Shown: positions 1 to 6,286, numbered from the stretch's first letter. The stretch: 13,136 bases of DNA from JAJNBK01 sp035642715 (GCA_035642715.1 DASQRW010000049.1:1-13136); one strand, 5' to 3'. Notes: a model not told the origin generated them from the sequence alone. Made by a program: numbers and translations.

Positions 1-667
1 CCTCTATATCCTCCCAGTCATCTTGTATATCAAGCAGCGCCTGATTGTAATGAAGAACTAAAGCGACATTTTCATTAAAGCTTGGAAGCTTCGCATCCAA
101 AACCTTTGCATAGACTAGTGAGGCATCTGATGATTTTGATAGATTAAAATGTCTTATTTCGGTATAGGAGAAAGTATAATTTTTAAGTATACGACGTTTT
201 ATAATTTGCTCAAATTTCCAAAATGCCGAAAACTGCCCTAATAAATAATCTATAGAATAAATGAGATGTTGCGCATCACATTCGGATTGTAGAAATTCAT
301 TTACTGATTTATGCACTTGCTTTGCGAGCAAAGCATATCTATCATTCCCAGTCTCATAGAATCTATCTGAGAGAAGAATGTACCTAGTTAACGACCTTAT
401 TATCCTATATACCCATAATGCCTCGGCTATATTTTTTGTATCGAAGTAGGCAGCTATAAAGTAGGTAGGATCCTGTGCATTTTCATCAATGGCTGGAAAT
501 GAATTATCTAAATTCCGGTCAAAGCTGCTTAATAATGCACTTAAAGACACCATCTGCTTTACGAAAAGTAGAGTATCAGTGGTAGAGTTTAGATCTCTTA
601 TTAACTTAGAAATTTTATCTAAATAGACTCTGTTTTCAAAATCGCTAAGCTTAGATGTGATTTCCAT
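1..667 (-). CDS. Partial helical protein with DDxxD motif (N-terminal 222 residues)
   Basis: An uninterrupted reading frame runs from ATG at 667 leftwards through the window edge, so the C-terminus is missing. The protein begins MEITSKLSDFENRVYLDKIS and is almost entirely predicted helix with no signal peptide or obvious membrane segment. Near residues 210-222 it reads ALLDIQDDWEDIE, which contains DDxxD (DDWED) in an acidic helix. Such a motif binds Mg-diphosphate in class I isoprenoid synthases (prenyltransferase and squalene/phytoene synthase fold). An all-alpha fold plus this motif makes a distant isoprenoid-synthase-like protein possible, but the motif sits late and the second Asp-rich motif would be off-window. 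The function is a guess. Coding is well supported: 222 codons without a stop, and a TATA box 39 bases before the ATG. Confidence 0.85.
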   Translation of the reverse strand, partial: MEITSKLSDFENRVYLDKISKLIRDLNSTTDTLLFVKQMVSLSALLSSFDRNLDNSFPAIDENAQDPTYFIAAYFDTKNIAEALWVYRIIRSLTRYILLSDRFYETGNDRYALLAKQVHKSVNEFLQSECDAQHLIYSIDYLLGQFSAFWKFEQIIKRRILKNYTFSYTEIRHFNLSKSSDASLVYAKVLDAKLPSFNENVALVLHYNQALLDIQDDWEDIE

Positions 668-701
668 TATTTAATAATATGATTTACGCAGTCATCTCAA
701 A

Positions 702-709
702 ATTATAAA
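702..709 (-). promoter_or_regulatory. TATA box of the partial leftward gene
   Basis: On the minus strand this reads TTTATAAT, centred about 39 bases before the ATG at 667. Archaeal transcription usually starts about 26 bases after the box centre, so the leader would be about 12 bases. Inferred from position and sequence only. Confidence 0.5.
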
Positions 710-730
710 TATTACGGCACCATAGCAAGC

Positions 731-760
731 TGTATTAACTTAGCGATAAAGCTTTAGCTG
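731..760 (+). repeat. Diverged copy of the IS6-like terminal repeat (copy B)
   Basis: This stretch contains TTAACTTAGCGATAAA, identical over 16 bases to the terminal sequence at 13009-13024, in the same orientation. The leading GGGCTC is not preserved (here AAGCTGTA). No transposase sequence is recognisable to its right, where the intact small ORF at 875 begins. It is probably a solo element end or a remnant of a short non-autonomous element. Confidence 0.6.
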
Positions 761-845
761 CGAACATTCTCTATATTCGACGTAAGATGTCAGCGGGATC
801 CTCAAAACTCCATTTGTTTATGCCTCATGCTATCTGGGCATTATC

Positions 846-853
846 TTTAAATA
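846..853 (+). promoter_or_regulatory. TATA box for the 37-residue membrane peptide
   Basis: The sequence TTTAAATA is a near-consensus archaeal TATA box. Its centre lies about 25.5 bases before the ATG at 875, the spacing expected if transcription starts at the initiation codon. The mRNA would be leaderless. Confidence 0.65.
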
Positions 854-867
854 GAAAGCGGATGTTG

Positions 868-1119
868 CTAAAGAATGAATATGCGGAAGAGTACTAAAGG
901 CTCGAACTTGCTCATAATCGTAGGAATCCTGGGATTGGTAGTGGCCTTAATCGTAGGAATCCTGGTATGGCAGGCGATCTTCAGATGACACGAGTAACAA
1001 TGATTACATCTAAGACAAATATGAGGAGTCCTCTTGTTACGGTCTATGCACTCTCCGTATTGCGAAGTGTAACCACATGAAGTCAGGTACTCGTGTGCAT
1101 GATCTAAACTGCCTAACAT
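868..1119 (-). CDS. Possible Cys/His-rich small metal-binding protein
   Basis: From ATG at 1119 the frame gives 83 residues starting MLGSLDHAHEYLTSCGYTSQ. The first 51 residues hold C15, C24, C35, C38, C41, C44 and C50 with H7, H9, H33, H40, H45 and H51. The core ICLRCNHCYSCH has C-x2-C-x2-C-x2-C spacing, unlikely in a random frame and suggestive of zinc or iron binding. The frame is also open upstream to a TTG at 1182. A weak TATA-like GTAATAC lies about 30 bases before 1119. The C-terminal third (residues 45-83) is the antisense of the membrane peptide at 875-988 and has low-complexity TRIPTI repeats, so the original C-terminus may be lost. I do not recognise a named family. It could also be a decayed gene. 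Confidence 0.4.
   Translation of the reverse strand: MLGSLDHAHEYLTSCGYTSQYGECIDRNKRTPHICLRCNHCYSCHLKIACHTRIPTIKATTNPRIPTIMSKFEPLVLFRIFIL
875..988 (+). CDS. Leaderless 37-residue single-span membrane peptide
   Basis: The frame MNMRKSTKGSNLLIIVGILG and following residues encodes a basic N-terminus (R4, K5, K8), one hydrophobic span at about residues 11-34 and a short WQAIFR tail. This layout fits a small membrane protein with the N-terminus in the cytoplasm. The span is built from a duplicated unit: the 18-base word TAATCGTAGGAATCCTGG occurs at 915-932 and 948-965, giving IVGIL twice with an 11-residue period. The strongest support for a real gene is the TATA box TTTAAATA exactly one leaderless distance upstream. 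A second ATG at 881 would give 35 residues. No family is recognised and no function can be assigned. It overlaps the Cys/His-rich ORF on the opposite strand. Confidence 0.55.
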   Translation: MNMRKSTKGSNLLIIVGILGLVVALIVGILVWQAIFR

Positions 1120-1181
1120 AATTTGATACAACTGTCCATCTCCCCTTTGTATTACTTTTACGGATTTTGACCAAAATTTCA

Positions 1182-1192
1182 ATAAATAAATA
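1182..1192 (+). promoter_or_regulatory. TATA box of the SnoaL-like gene
   Basis: The AT-rich run ATAAATAAATA is centred about 26 bases before the ATG at 1213, so that ATG would be the 5' end of a leaderless transcript. This favours the 1213 start over the internal ATG at 1231. Confidence 0.5.
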
Positions 1193-1212
1193 GCAAAACT
1201 TAATGGTCACAT

Positions 1213-1623
1213 ATGATCTTTATAGGACATATGTCCTATACACAATATAACACAATAGCTCGAAGGTTTGTTGAAGAAATATTTAATGCGCGGAAAACAG
1301 AGCTGGCAAAGAACTTCGTTACGCCTGATATAATTTACCATGGGATGGGTGAAGAGGTTAGGAGTCTGGAGGAATTCAAACAGTGGGTGGCCGAAGATCT
1401 CTCCGCATTTCCAGATATGAAGGTCACAATACTAGATGAATTTGGAGAACAAAACAAAACTGCCATTAGGTGGACCTTAAAAGCTACACATGAAAAGGAC
1501 TTTGCTGACTTTCCTGCCACTCATAAGAAGTTTGAGACTCAAGGAGTCGATATCTTTTATTTTGAGGGAGACAAAATCAAGGAGGCATGGACTATATGTA
1601 ACATGTCTGTATTGGCCCAGTGA
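1213..1623 (+). CDS. SnoaL-like / NTF2-fold ester cyclase family protein
   Basis: The 136-residue protein matches the SnoaL-like branch of the NTF2 fold: a helical start (ARRFVEEIFNA), a loop with HGMGEEVRSLEEFKQWV, then FPDMKVTILDEFGEQNKTAIRWTLKATH, and a closing strand GDKIKEAWTICNMSVLAQ. The length is typical. The family name comes from polyketide cyclases, but most archaeal and bacterial members have no known substrate, so no polyketide role is claimed. The fold forms a cone-shaped pocket, usually as a dimer, in the cytoplasm. ATG 1213 fits the TATA box at 1182-1192. ATG 1231 (MSYTQYN) would be closer to usual family starts and has AGGA just upstream, so six residues remain uncertain. It appears monocistronic. 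Confidence 0.9.
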   Translation: MIFIGHMSYTQYNTIARRFVEEIFNARKTELAKNFVTPDIIYHGMGEEVRSLEEFKQWVAEDLSAFPDMKVTILDEFGEQNKTAIRWTLKATHEKDFADFPATHKKFETQGVDIFYFEGDKIKEAWTICNMSVLAQ

Positions 1624-2100
1624 TTAAAGTGTTGTTCGAAGTTACTAAAGTTCTATATATATTGGGATTGACATTTTGGAATCAACTCATCTGATATCAC
1701 TACACTTTCGCTACAGGTTAATATCATCGTCATCGGATTAATAATCTCTATCAATTTAGGCAAAATTATTTATACGTATCTGGAATGGTAGTGGCTCTTC
1801 TCAACCTTATCTTTGTCGAACATGTCCCCCTATAGAACCAGCTGAATTGTTTGATTATTATTATTCATGTATGAAAGCTGGGATTATGCAATCTTCGAAA
1901 TGTTCACAAACGGCTATGCTAATTGATTTTATGCGTAACAGAGGAATTAAATTTGATAATATGAAAAGGTAGAAGCATCTAAATCAAGAGCCTAATTAAT
2001 GAATTTTCAAACCGGTTCTAAAAAATCTGGTGTTAAATGATTCAATTCTACGGCTTGTGGATCTTACAAAATTATAGTTAAAATGTTAACCGTTCGTCTA
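1624..2100. other. Gene-poor interval with an open but start-less Cys-containing frame
   Basis: No convincing gene is seen. On the plus strand 1760-1972 stays open for 70 codons without an early ATG. It contains YLCRTCPPIEPAELFDYYYS and later SKCSQ, a possible pair of metal-binding Cys sites, and its first ATG at 1871 leaves only 33 residues. Just before it, another plus frame (about 1678-1788) encodes a short hydrophobic stretch ending TYLEW, also without a start. These may be pieces of decayed small genes. Confidence 0.35.
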
Positions 2101-2120
2101 GTCTAGTTGCAGCCTATAGC

Positions 2121-2414
2121 TTACATCTTTGATAACAAGTCCGCCTTGAGTTTCTGAAATTCTTCTTCCGTTAATATTCCTTGTTGTTTGAGATCGCCAT
2201 ATTTTTTCAACTTCTGAGTGAGGTCTTCCTGCTGTGGTTGGGGATGTTGTTTTTGTTGTTGTAGTGCTTCGATTTGCCTTTGCTGTGCCTCTATTTGTTG
2301 TTGTGCTTGTTGTAGTTGAGCTTCATATGCTTGGGCTTGTTCGTTCATCTCATTTCCCATACGGCGTCTGGCTATACCTGCTCCTAAAGCTGCTGAAGCC
2401 CATCTCCCTCTCAT
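2121..2414 (-). CDS. Coiled-coil protein with C-terminal SHOCT domain
   Basis: From ATG at 2414 the 97-residue product starts MRGRWASAALGAGIARRRMG. Residues 22-60 are a Gln/Ala/Glu-rich coiled coil, followed by a short Pro/Gln linker. Residues 64-97 form a SHOCT domain (KYGDLKQQGILTEEEFQKLK, ending ADLLSKM), a short helical domain often found at protein ends and thought to mediate oligomerisation. The small Ala/Gly-rich N-terminus could touch a membrane but is too short for a confident span. The frame is open to a TTG near 2585. I reject that extension because it runs through repeat copy C, and a TATA box (GTATATTAA on this strand) lies 28 bases before 2414. The cellular role is unknown. A separate promoter suggests it is independent of the HdeD-like gene upstream. 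Confidence 0.85.
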   Translation of the reverse strand: MRGRWASAALGAGIARRRMGNEMNEQAQAYEAQLQQAQQQIEAQQRQIEALQQQKQHPQPQQEDLTQKLKKYGDLKQQGILTEEEFQKLKADLLSKM

Positions 2415-2437
2415 AATCTTCAAGACAAGATAGGGAG

Positions 2438-2446
2438 TTAATATAC
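2438..2446 (-). promoter_or_regulatory. TATA box of the SHOCT gene
   Basis: On the minus strand it reads GTATATTAA, centred 28 bases before ATG 2414, which decides the start codon against the upstream extension. It lies right beside the terminal repeat copy C (2466-2496). Confidence 0.55.
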
Positions 2447-2465
2447 TTTCTGAAAGGGAGTTCAG

Positions 2466-2590
2466 CCCTATTAACTTAGCAATAGATCTATACTTGCGAA
2501 TATTTCCTAATACTGTATGATGAACATGTGAGCAGCATGACAGACCGTCTGCAGAGGTAATAATGTGCAAGGACTTGTCCTGCATAAAGA
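2466..2590 (+). repeat. Diverged IS6-like end (copy C) with flanking homology
   Basis: The segment begins CCCTATTAACTTAGCAATAGATC; TTAACTTAGCAATAGATCTATA matches the copy at 13009 at 20 of 22 positions. Further right, ACAGACCGTCTGCAGAGGTA (about 2540-2560) resembles ACAGAACGTCTGCAAAGTAT at about 13070-13090. The similarity therefore extends past the terminus into the element's leader. No transposase is seen. A decayed element end is the simplest reading. Confidence 0.55.
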
Positions 2591-2697
2591 AGATCCCAAC
2601 ATATTGAAGACCAGCTAAAAGAATTTGTAACTGTCTTATCTATAAGACTTTAAACATGTATGACTCATCATTTATACGCTGGTTTAATGACCAATTG

Positions 2698-3252
2698 TTA
2701 GCCTTTCTTAGTACCTCTTAACCCCAAGTATATCATCTCTATTCCTGCTATTAGAAGTGTAACTGCCAATATTATAACTAATAGAACCAAGCCAAGCGTG
2801 ATCGGATTGGCTATAATAGTGATTGATATAGCCACACTTAGTGCTCCTACCCCAATAATCAACCCTTTTGAAAATATCGGTATATCTCTGGAAATTCCTT
2901 GTACAATTCTAGCAATACCACCTATCATTAAAGCCACAGCTCCTAGAATTACCAAAGATACAGACGTTAAGATTGGAAACTGCATAAGAAAGATTGAGAT
3001 GCCTATAACAACTACTCCAAGTACTATATCAATAATGCGGGTTTTTCTTGATGAAACGGGAGATAACCCAATAGCAATTCTTTCAATCCCAACAACTAGT
3101 AATATTATCGACATAAAAAGAATTAGGATTAAAAAGGCAATTCCTGGAAATATGACCAAAAATAATAGAATTACCACTGAAAGTAAAACAACTATGGAAC
3201 CAAAGACAATCTGCAACATTCGCAGCCAAGGCGGCGATCTTATTGTTTGCAC
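2698..3252 (-). CDS. HdeD family (DUF308) six-span membrane protein
   Basis: The 184-residue product has six hydrophobic spans in three helix-pair repeats, the layout of the HdeD/DUF308 family: VFGSIVVLLSVVILLFLVIF, FMSIILLVVGIERIAIGL, DIVLGVVVIGISIFLMQFP, VILGAVALMIGGIARIVQGI, GVGALSVAISITIIANP and LLVIILAVTLLIAGIEMIYL. In E. coli HdeD is linked to acid resistance, but archaeal members are uncharacterised, so only a membrane location is firm. The initiator is GTG at 3252. A TATA-like CTATATATATAAT lies about 27 bases upstream, giving a leaderless GTG start; an internal start at residue 12 is less likely. It is paralogous to the gene at 11948 but clearly diverged in sequence. Confidence 0.92.
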   Translation of the reverse strand: MQTIRSPPWLRMLQIVFGSIVVLLSVVILLFLVIFPGIAFLILILFMSIILLVVGIERIAIGLSPVSSRKTRIIDIVLGVVVIGISIFLMQFPILTSVSLVILGAVALMIGGIARIVQGISRDIPIFSKGLIIGVGALSVAISITIIANPITLGLVLLVIILAVTLLIAGIEMIYLGLRGTKKG

Positions 3253-3271
3253 TTGGAGAACACAACTTCCT

Positions 3272-3284
3272 ATTATATATATAG
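3272..3284 (-). promoter_or_regulatory. TATA box of the minus-strand HdeD-like gene
   Basis: The minus strand reads CTATATATATAAT, centred about 26 bases before the GTG at 3252. This supports the unusual GTG start as the transcript's first codon. Confidence 0.55.
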
Positions 3285-3510
3285 ATGATGATACATACGT
3301 GTATTCCTTTATGGCATTGCTTAGACAAATTCTTCTTCCCCCACATTAAGTATTGACCAACATAGTTTCTAGGTTCTTGCTTTATCAGTAGTTCCCAAGT
3401 CTACTAATCTGAGTTTCTCAAGAAATTTGTTGATCCCTTGTGCGGTATCATACAAAAGGAATCAGTTACAAAGCAGGTTAGTTATTCATTCATATCTACT
3501 ATATCTATAA

Positions 3511-3808
3511 GCCTATAGGAGAGGAATGATAGTGAAATAATTACACACACATTTATGAGAGAATTTCTCCATGCATTTAGTATTATACCATCTCTAGATA
3601 TCGCGACATGTACCAACATGGAATATACAGGAAACAGCTGAAGTGTGGCTACTACTCCAAGATACTATACAATCAGAGAAACAAGAATGAAACCATAATT
3701 TCAGTCATAAAACGACTATTTGGAGAACACATTACATCAAGTTTAGTTAGAACACAGAATAGAGAATTATCATTGAGATGTATAGCTTACAACATATGCA
3801 CAGATTAA
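3511..3808 (+). pseudogene. C-terminal relic of an IS5-type DDE transposase
   Basis: Two adjoining frames keep the tail of a DDE transposase. Around 3528-3590 one frame gives DSEIITHTFMREFLHAFSII, resembling the region after the second catalytic Asp (normally DKGYDSE). From about 3590 another frame gives HGIYRKQLKCGYYSKILYNQ, then RNKNETIISVIKRLFGEHIT and SLVRTQNRELSLRCIAYN. The YNQRNKxET part carries the catalytic Glu of this group. The N-terminal two thirds are absent and there is at least one frameshift, so the element is dead. No terminal inverted repeats could be identified. The family call comes from remembered motif similarity, not a search. Confidence 0.75.
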
Positions 3809-3865
3809 CCAATCTAATCTTATTATAACAATCGATTATTTCTACTGAGCCAATTTGACACGTAC

Positions 3866-3874
3866 TTATATAAA
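3866..3874 (+). promoter_or_regulatory. TATA box of the DUF1622 gene
   Basis: TTATATAAA centred 40 bases before ATG 3910 predicts a start near 3896 and a leader of about 14 bases. It lies between the transposase relic and the gene. Confidence 0.55.
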
Positions 3875-3909
3875 CGATAGCCAGCCACAATATTTGAAAG
3901 TAATAAATT

Positions 3910-4305
3910 ATGGTAGAATCTGGTGGTGAAGGGGTAGCTCAAATTTTCCTAGAGCAGCTGATTGAATACACAGTTATTGCCCTTGAAATTATAGTTACGA
4001 TCATTATAATAATAATTGTCGGAATTACTCTGGCAAATCTGTTCAAAATTATGCTTTCCGCACTTATGAATAAAGAAGAAAAAGAAAAGCGACGAGAATA
4101 TTTAGATCAGTTAGTAAGACGTATGCTAAGGGGCCTTTTAATATCGCTAGATTTCTTAGTCGCTGCTGACCTTCTAAAAAGTATTCTAGTTCCTTCAGCA
4201 ACTGAACTTATAACATTAGCAATTATTGTAGCGATAAGAATAGTACTTAACTGGTCGCTGTCAAAAGAAATTGAGAGTCATGCAAGGCAAAAAGGAGCTC
4301 TATAG
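3910..4305 (+). CDS. DUF1622 family three-span membrane protein
   Basis: The 131-residue product has a long first span (about residues 18-50, rich in Ile: EIIVTIIIIIIVGITLANLF), a charged loop KEEKEKRREYLDQLVRRMLR, then LLISLDFLVAADLLKSILVP and LITLAIIVAIRIVLNWSLSK. The RRMLRGLLISLDFLVAADLL segment followed by IVAIRIVLNWSL is the signature of DUF1622 membrane proteins, found in many bacteria and archaea with no assigned function. The length is normal for the family and nothing looks truncated. The start is ATG with its own TATA box 40 bases upstream. The nearest downstream gene is on the opposite strand and converges on it. Confidence 0.88.
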   Translation: MVESGGEGVAQIFLEQLIEYTVIALEIIVTIIIIIIVGITLANLFKIMLSALMNKEEKEKRREYLDQLVRRMLRGLLISLDFLVAADLLKSILVPSATELITLAIIVAIRIVLNWSLSKEIESHARQKGAL

Positions 4306-4373
4306 TTACTAAGTAGGTGGGAGCTATTGATATTTTACAAATGTTAGTCATGAATCAGAATACGTTTATAGAT

Positions 4374-4388
4374 GTTGACCTAGTCAAC
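4374..4388. promoter_or_regulatory. Short inverted repeat GTTGAC-N3-GTCAAC
   Basis: A perfect 6-base inverted repeat with a 3-base centre lies between the convergent 3' ends of the DUF1622 and zinc-finger genes. It could be a protein binding site or a weak hairpin at transcript ends. Its core TTGAC also occurs in the site at 11645-11672. Chance cannot be excluded for a repeat this short. Confidence 0.3.
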
Positions 4389-4435
4389 GGCCCAGACCTT
4401 CAAAATTGAGGAGTTATATGTTGCAAAATCAATAA

Positions 4436-4597
4436 CTATTGTGTATCTCCTTTCTGTACGTGCTCTAACATCATATGTCTCTGCATATCACCCAAGCTAT
4501 CAAACTGCCGTCCACATGAACTGCATTTGTATTGCTTGGAAAGATCATCATTATCCTGCTGGCCTTTCTCAGATGAATTCAATTGACCTAGTTTCAC
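4436..4597 (-). CDS. Small single C2H2 zinc-finger protein
   Basis: From GTG at 4597 the frame encodes 53 residues ending at TAG 4436. A hydrophilic N-terminus is followed by YKCSSCGRQFDSLGDMQRHM and MLEH. The ligands C25, C28, H41 and H46 fit C-x2-C-x12-H-x4-H, with the usual aromatic residue before the first Cys (Y23), F32 and L35, a complete classical C2H2 finger. Single-finger proteins like this occur in archaea, probably as DNA- or protein-binding regulators; the target is unknown. The frame is open five more sense codons or so upstream to a TGA near 4626 but has no ATG, so GTG is chosen. AGAGAG abuts it. Two tandem TATA-like units lie at 4633-4656. It converges on the DUF1622 gene. Confidence 0.72.
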   Translation of the reverse strand: MKLGQLNSSEKGQQDNDDLSKQYKCSSCGRQFDSLGDMQRHMMLEHVQKGDTQ

Positions 4598-4632
4598 CTC
4601 TCTCTTTTTGCGATACAGATCATCTCATTATT

Positions 4633-4656
4633 ACTGTTATAATAACTGTTATAATA
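4633..4656 (-). promoter_or_regulatory. Tandem 12-bp duplication containing two TATA-like boxes
   Basis: The plus strand has ACTGTTATAATA twice in perfect tandem; on the minus strand this gives TATTATAACAGT twice. The nearer TATA core (about 4636-4642) is 42 bases before the GTG of the zinc-finger gene, giving a leader of about 15 bases. The duplication supplies a second box 12 bases further upstream. Confidence 0.45.
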
Positions 4657-4704
4657 CAATGTAATATCATTGATAAGAGTTTAGAACAAATATTTCTAAG
4701 ATAA

Positions 4705-5130
4705 AGATGGTTTTAAATTTTCTTTATAAACTATAAGCTAAACTAAAATTATTGAATGAATAATAACAACAACATATATTATGTTATCTGAAAATTTTTG
4801 GATTTCAATTACAGGTTCCTATCCTCAGCGCATTCGTTAAAAAGATATATGAGTGATTATTTTTGCTTGGATTAAAATTACCTATAGAAGAAGGTAGAAC
4901 TGAGTTTTGACTAATTTATTTTGTACAGCAGTCTAAAATGAAGATATCTTAAAGAAGATCATAAAACCTAGAAGAATAAGTAGATGATGGAGACATTTTC
5001 ACAGAAAGTATTTTACCTATTCTCAAACACATATGAACGCATTGAAGAATGAGATGCGTATCAATATGGAAAAATCTATAGTATACTAACGAATACATCA
5101 TTCTCTTTATTTCTTGAATCTATATCTATA
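4705..5130. other. AT-rich intergenic region without recognisable genes
   Basis: Both strands were scanned for short frames with a well-placed TATA box. Only stop-rich frames are seen, the longest being a 22-codon frame from ATG 4984 (MMETFSQKVFYLFSN) with no supporting signal. No transposase or integrase motifs were recognised. Confidence 0.5.
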
Positions 5131-5134
5131 AGCT

Positions 5135-5143
5135 TTTTATAAT
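5135..5143 (+). promoter_or_regulatory. TATA box of the membrane-anchored surface protein gene
   Basis: TTTTATAAT is centred 30 bases before ATG 5169 and only 21 bases before the in-frame TTG at 5160. It therefore favours 5169 as the start, with a leader of a few bases. Confidence 0.55.
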
Positions 5144-5168
5144 CTATTTAAGTTCTCTTTTGAATATA

Positions 5169-5726
5169 ATGACAATTAATGTCTCATTTAATAATAAACG
5201 ATCTACACTTACTAGGGATTCAAGGATTATTGTTGTCATCATTAGTATTATATTCATAATATGTGCTGCTTCAGGTACTATGGTGATAGGGCAGGAAACA
5301 ATGTCACAAATGCAAGATACTGAAATTGATCCTGCAGAGGTTTCTGGCCAAATCACTCAAGCTAAAGATCAAATTGAAAATGAGTTGAATAATCAGGGAA
5401 ATATTCTTAGAAATGAAATCATTGAACAGTTCAGTTTCAACGATGTACAAGCTCAGTTGAGTCAAGGGTATCAATATTTTATTGCCGGCAACGTTTCTGC
5501 AGGAGTCACACAGGTTGAAATGGCTAATGAAATTCTAGAGAATACCAATATTGCGATGCTTCAAAGTGGGCAGGAATTAATTTCTCTCTCTGAGAACAAA
5601 TCTCTAGCAGTAAGTAATAGTACAAGAGAAATACTCAAAACAGTTGGCAATGGATTAACAGATATGGGCGTTGAAATCAGCAAGGAACAATCAAAATTAA
5701 GTAGCAATATTCAAGGAGAAAGATAA
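5169..5726 (+). CDS. Membrane-anchored or secreted helical protein, unknown family
   Basis: From ATG 5169 the product has 185 residues. A basic N-terminus (NNKRSTLTRDSR) precedes a single hydrophobic segment IIVVIISIIFIICAASGTMV (about residues 20-40), which can be a signal anchor or a cleaved signal peptide. The remaining 145 residues are hydrophilic and mostly helical, rich in Gln, Asn, Glu and Ser. They contain three N-glycosylation sequons (NVS, NKS, NST), consistent with exposure outside the cell. I recognise no catalytic motif and no named domain. An in-frame TTG at 5160 would add three residues but is too close to the TATA box. It is flanked by long non-coding stretches, so it is probably transcribed alone. 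Confidence 0.8.
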   Translation: MTINVSFNNKRSTLTRDSRIIVVIISIIFIICAASGTMVIGQETMSQMQDTEIDPAEVSGQITQAKDQIENELNNQGNILRNEIIEQFSFNDVQAQLSQGYQYFIAGNVSAGVTQVEMANEILENTNIAMLQSGQELISLSENKSLAVSNSTREILKTVGNGLTDMGVEISKEQSKLSSNIQGER

Positions 5727-6239
5727 TTTTATATTATTATAAGACTGTCGTATATAGGGAGCCCCGTCTGAAGAATTACAATCTAAGAATAGATAGCAAT
5801 TATTGCACGATCATAAATTTAATTTGATATTATAAAAATTTTTACAAAACAAATTTTGTTTACTATAAAACAGGAGATATTCCGCATCTTTTGTTGTTGC
5901 AAGTATAATATTTGGTATTCTCTGTTGAGTATGCGATATTATTGTCCACACAATACTCTTATAGTGTTCTCTGTGGTTCGAATTTAGTAATATAATAATA
6001 ACAGCTATTCAAAAAGCGGATCGAATAGTAAAAAACTAATAAATGATCTTCAACTAATTTCATTACATTCTTCACAATCCTCTAAATAGGATAAATAACA
6101 ACTATATTAGTTACTCCTACAATACATCTTGAAAAGTTATTTAGTTCCCGATACCATTTAAACCATGTTGACGACATGGCTGATGGCAGTTTTTCTTTAT
6201 TAAGCCTTGCAACTCATTTAGGTAAAATAAAATGCTTTG
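5727..6239. other. Long AT-rich interval with inverted repeats, no gene recognised
   Basis: No coding frame is supported. Two small inverted repeats are visible: ACAAAA-CAAA-TTTTGT near 5843-5858, and CCATGT-TGACG-ACATGG at 6163-6179. Either could form a weak hairpin near a transcript end. The stretch leads into the palindrome and integrase fossil, so it may include further decayed element DNA that I cannot identify. Confidence 0.4.
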
Positions 6240-6259
6240 TGTGCAGGATATCCTGCACA
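6240..6259. repeat. Perfect 20-bp palindrome beside the integrase fossil
   Basis: TGTGCAGGATATCCTGCACA equals its own reverse complement over all 20 bases, with GATATC at the centre. It lies about 27 bases before the first recognisable codon of the integrase fossil. It may be an operator, a recombinase or attachment site remnant, or a cruciform-forming site; the sequence alone cannot decide. Confidence 0.6.
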
Positions 6260-6286
6260 TAATAATATTACCTGAGCTATAGCTAG

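Noticed and set aside
1335..1520. Minus-strand frame within the SnoaL-like gene
   Set aside because: Antisense shadow of a clear family member.
2234..2416. Val/Phe-rich plus-strand frame
   Set aside because: Antisense of the Gln-rich coiled coil of the SHOCT protein.
2415..2585. N-terminal extension of the SHOCT frame to a TTG at 2585
   Set aside because: The extension runs through repeat copy C and lies upstream of the TATA box that fits ATG 2414.
2798..3349. 183-codon plus-strand frame opposite the HdeD-like gene
   Set aside because: It is the antisense of a well-supported six-span membrane protein; its Ile/Thr/Pro-rich, repetitive composition is the mirror of hydrophobic codons.
4441..4704. 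87-codon plus-strand frame
   Set aside because: Opposite the C2H2 zinc-finger gene; the Cys/His pattern that makes biological sense is on the minus strand.
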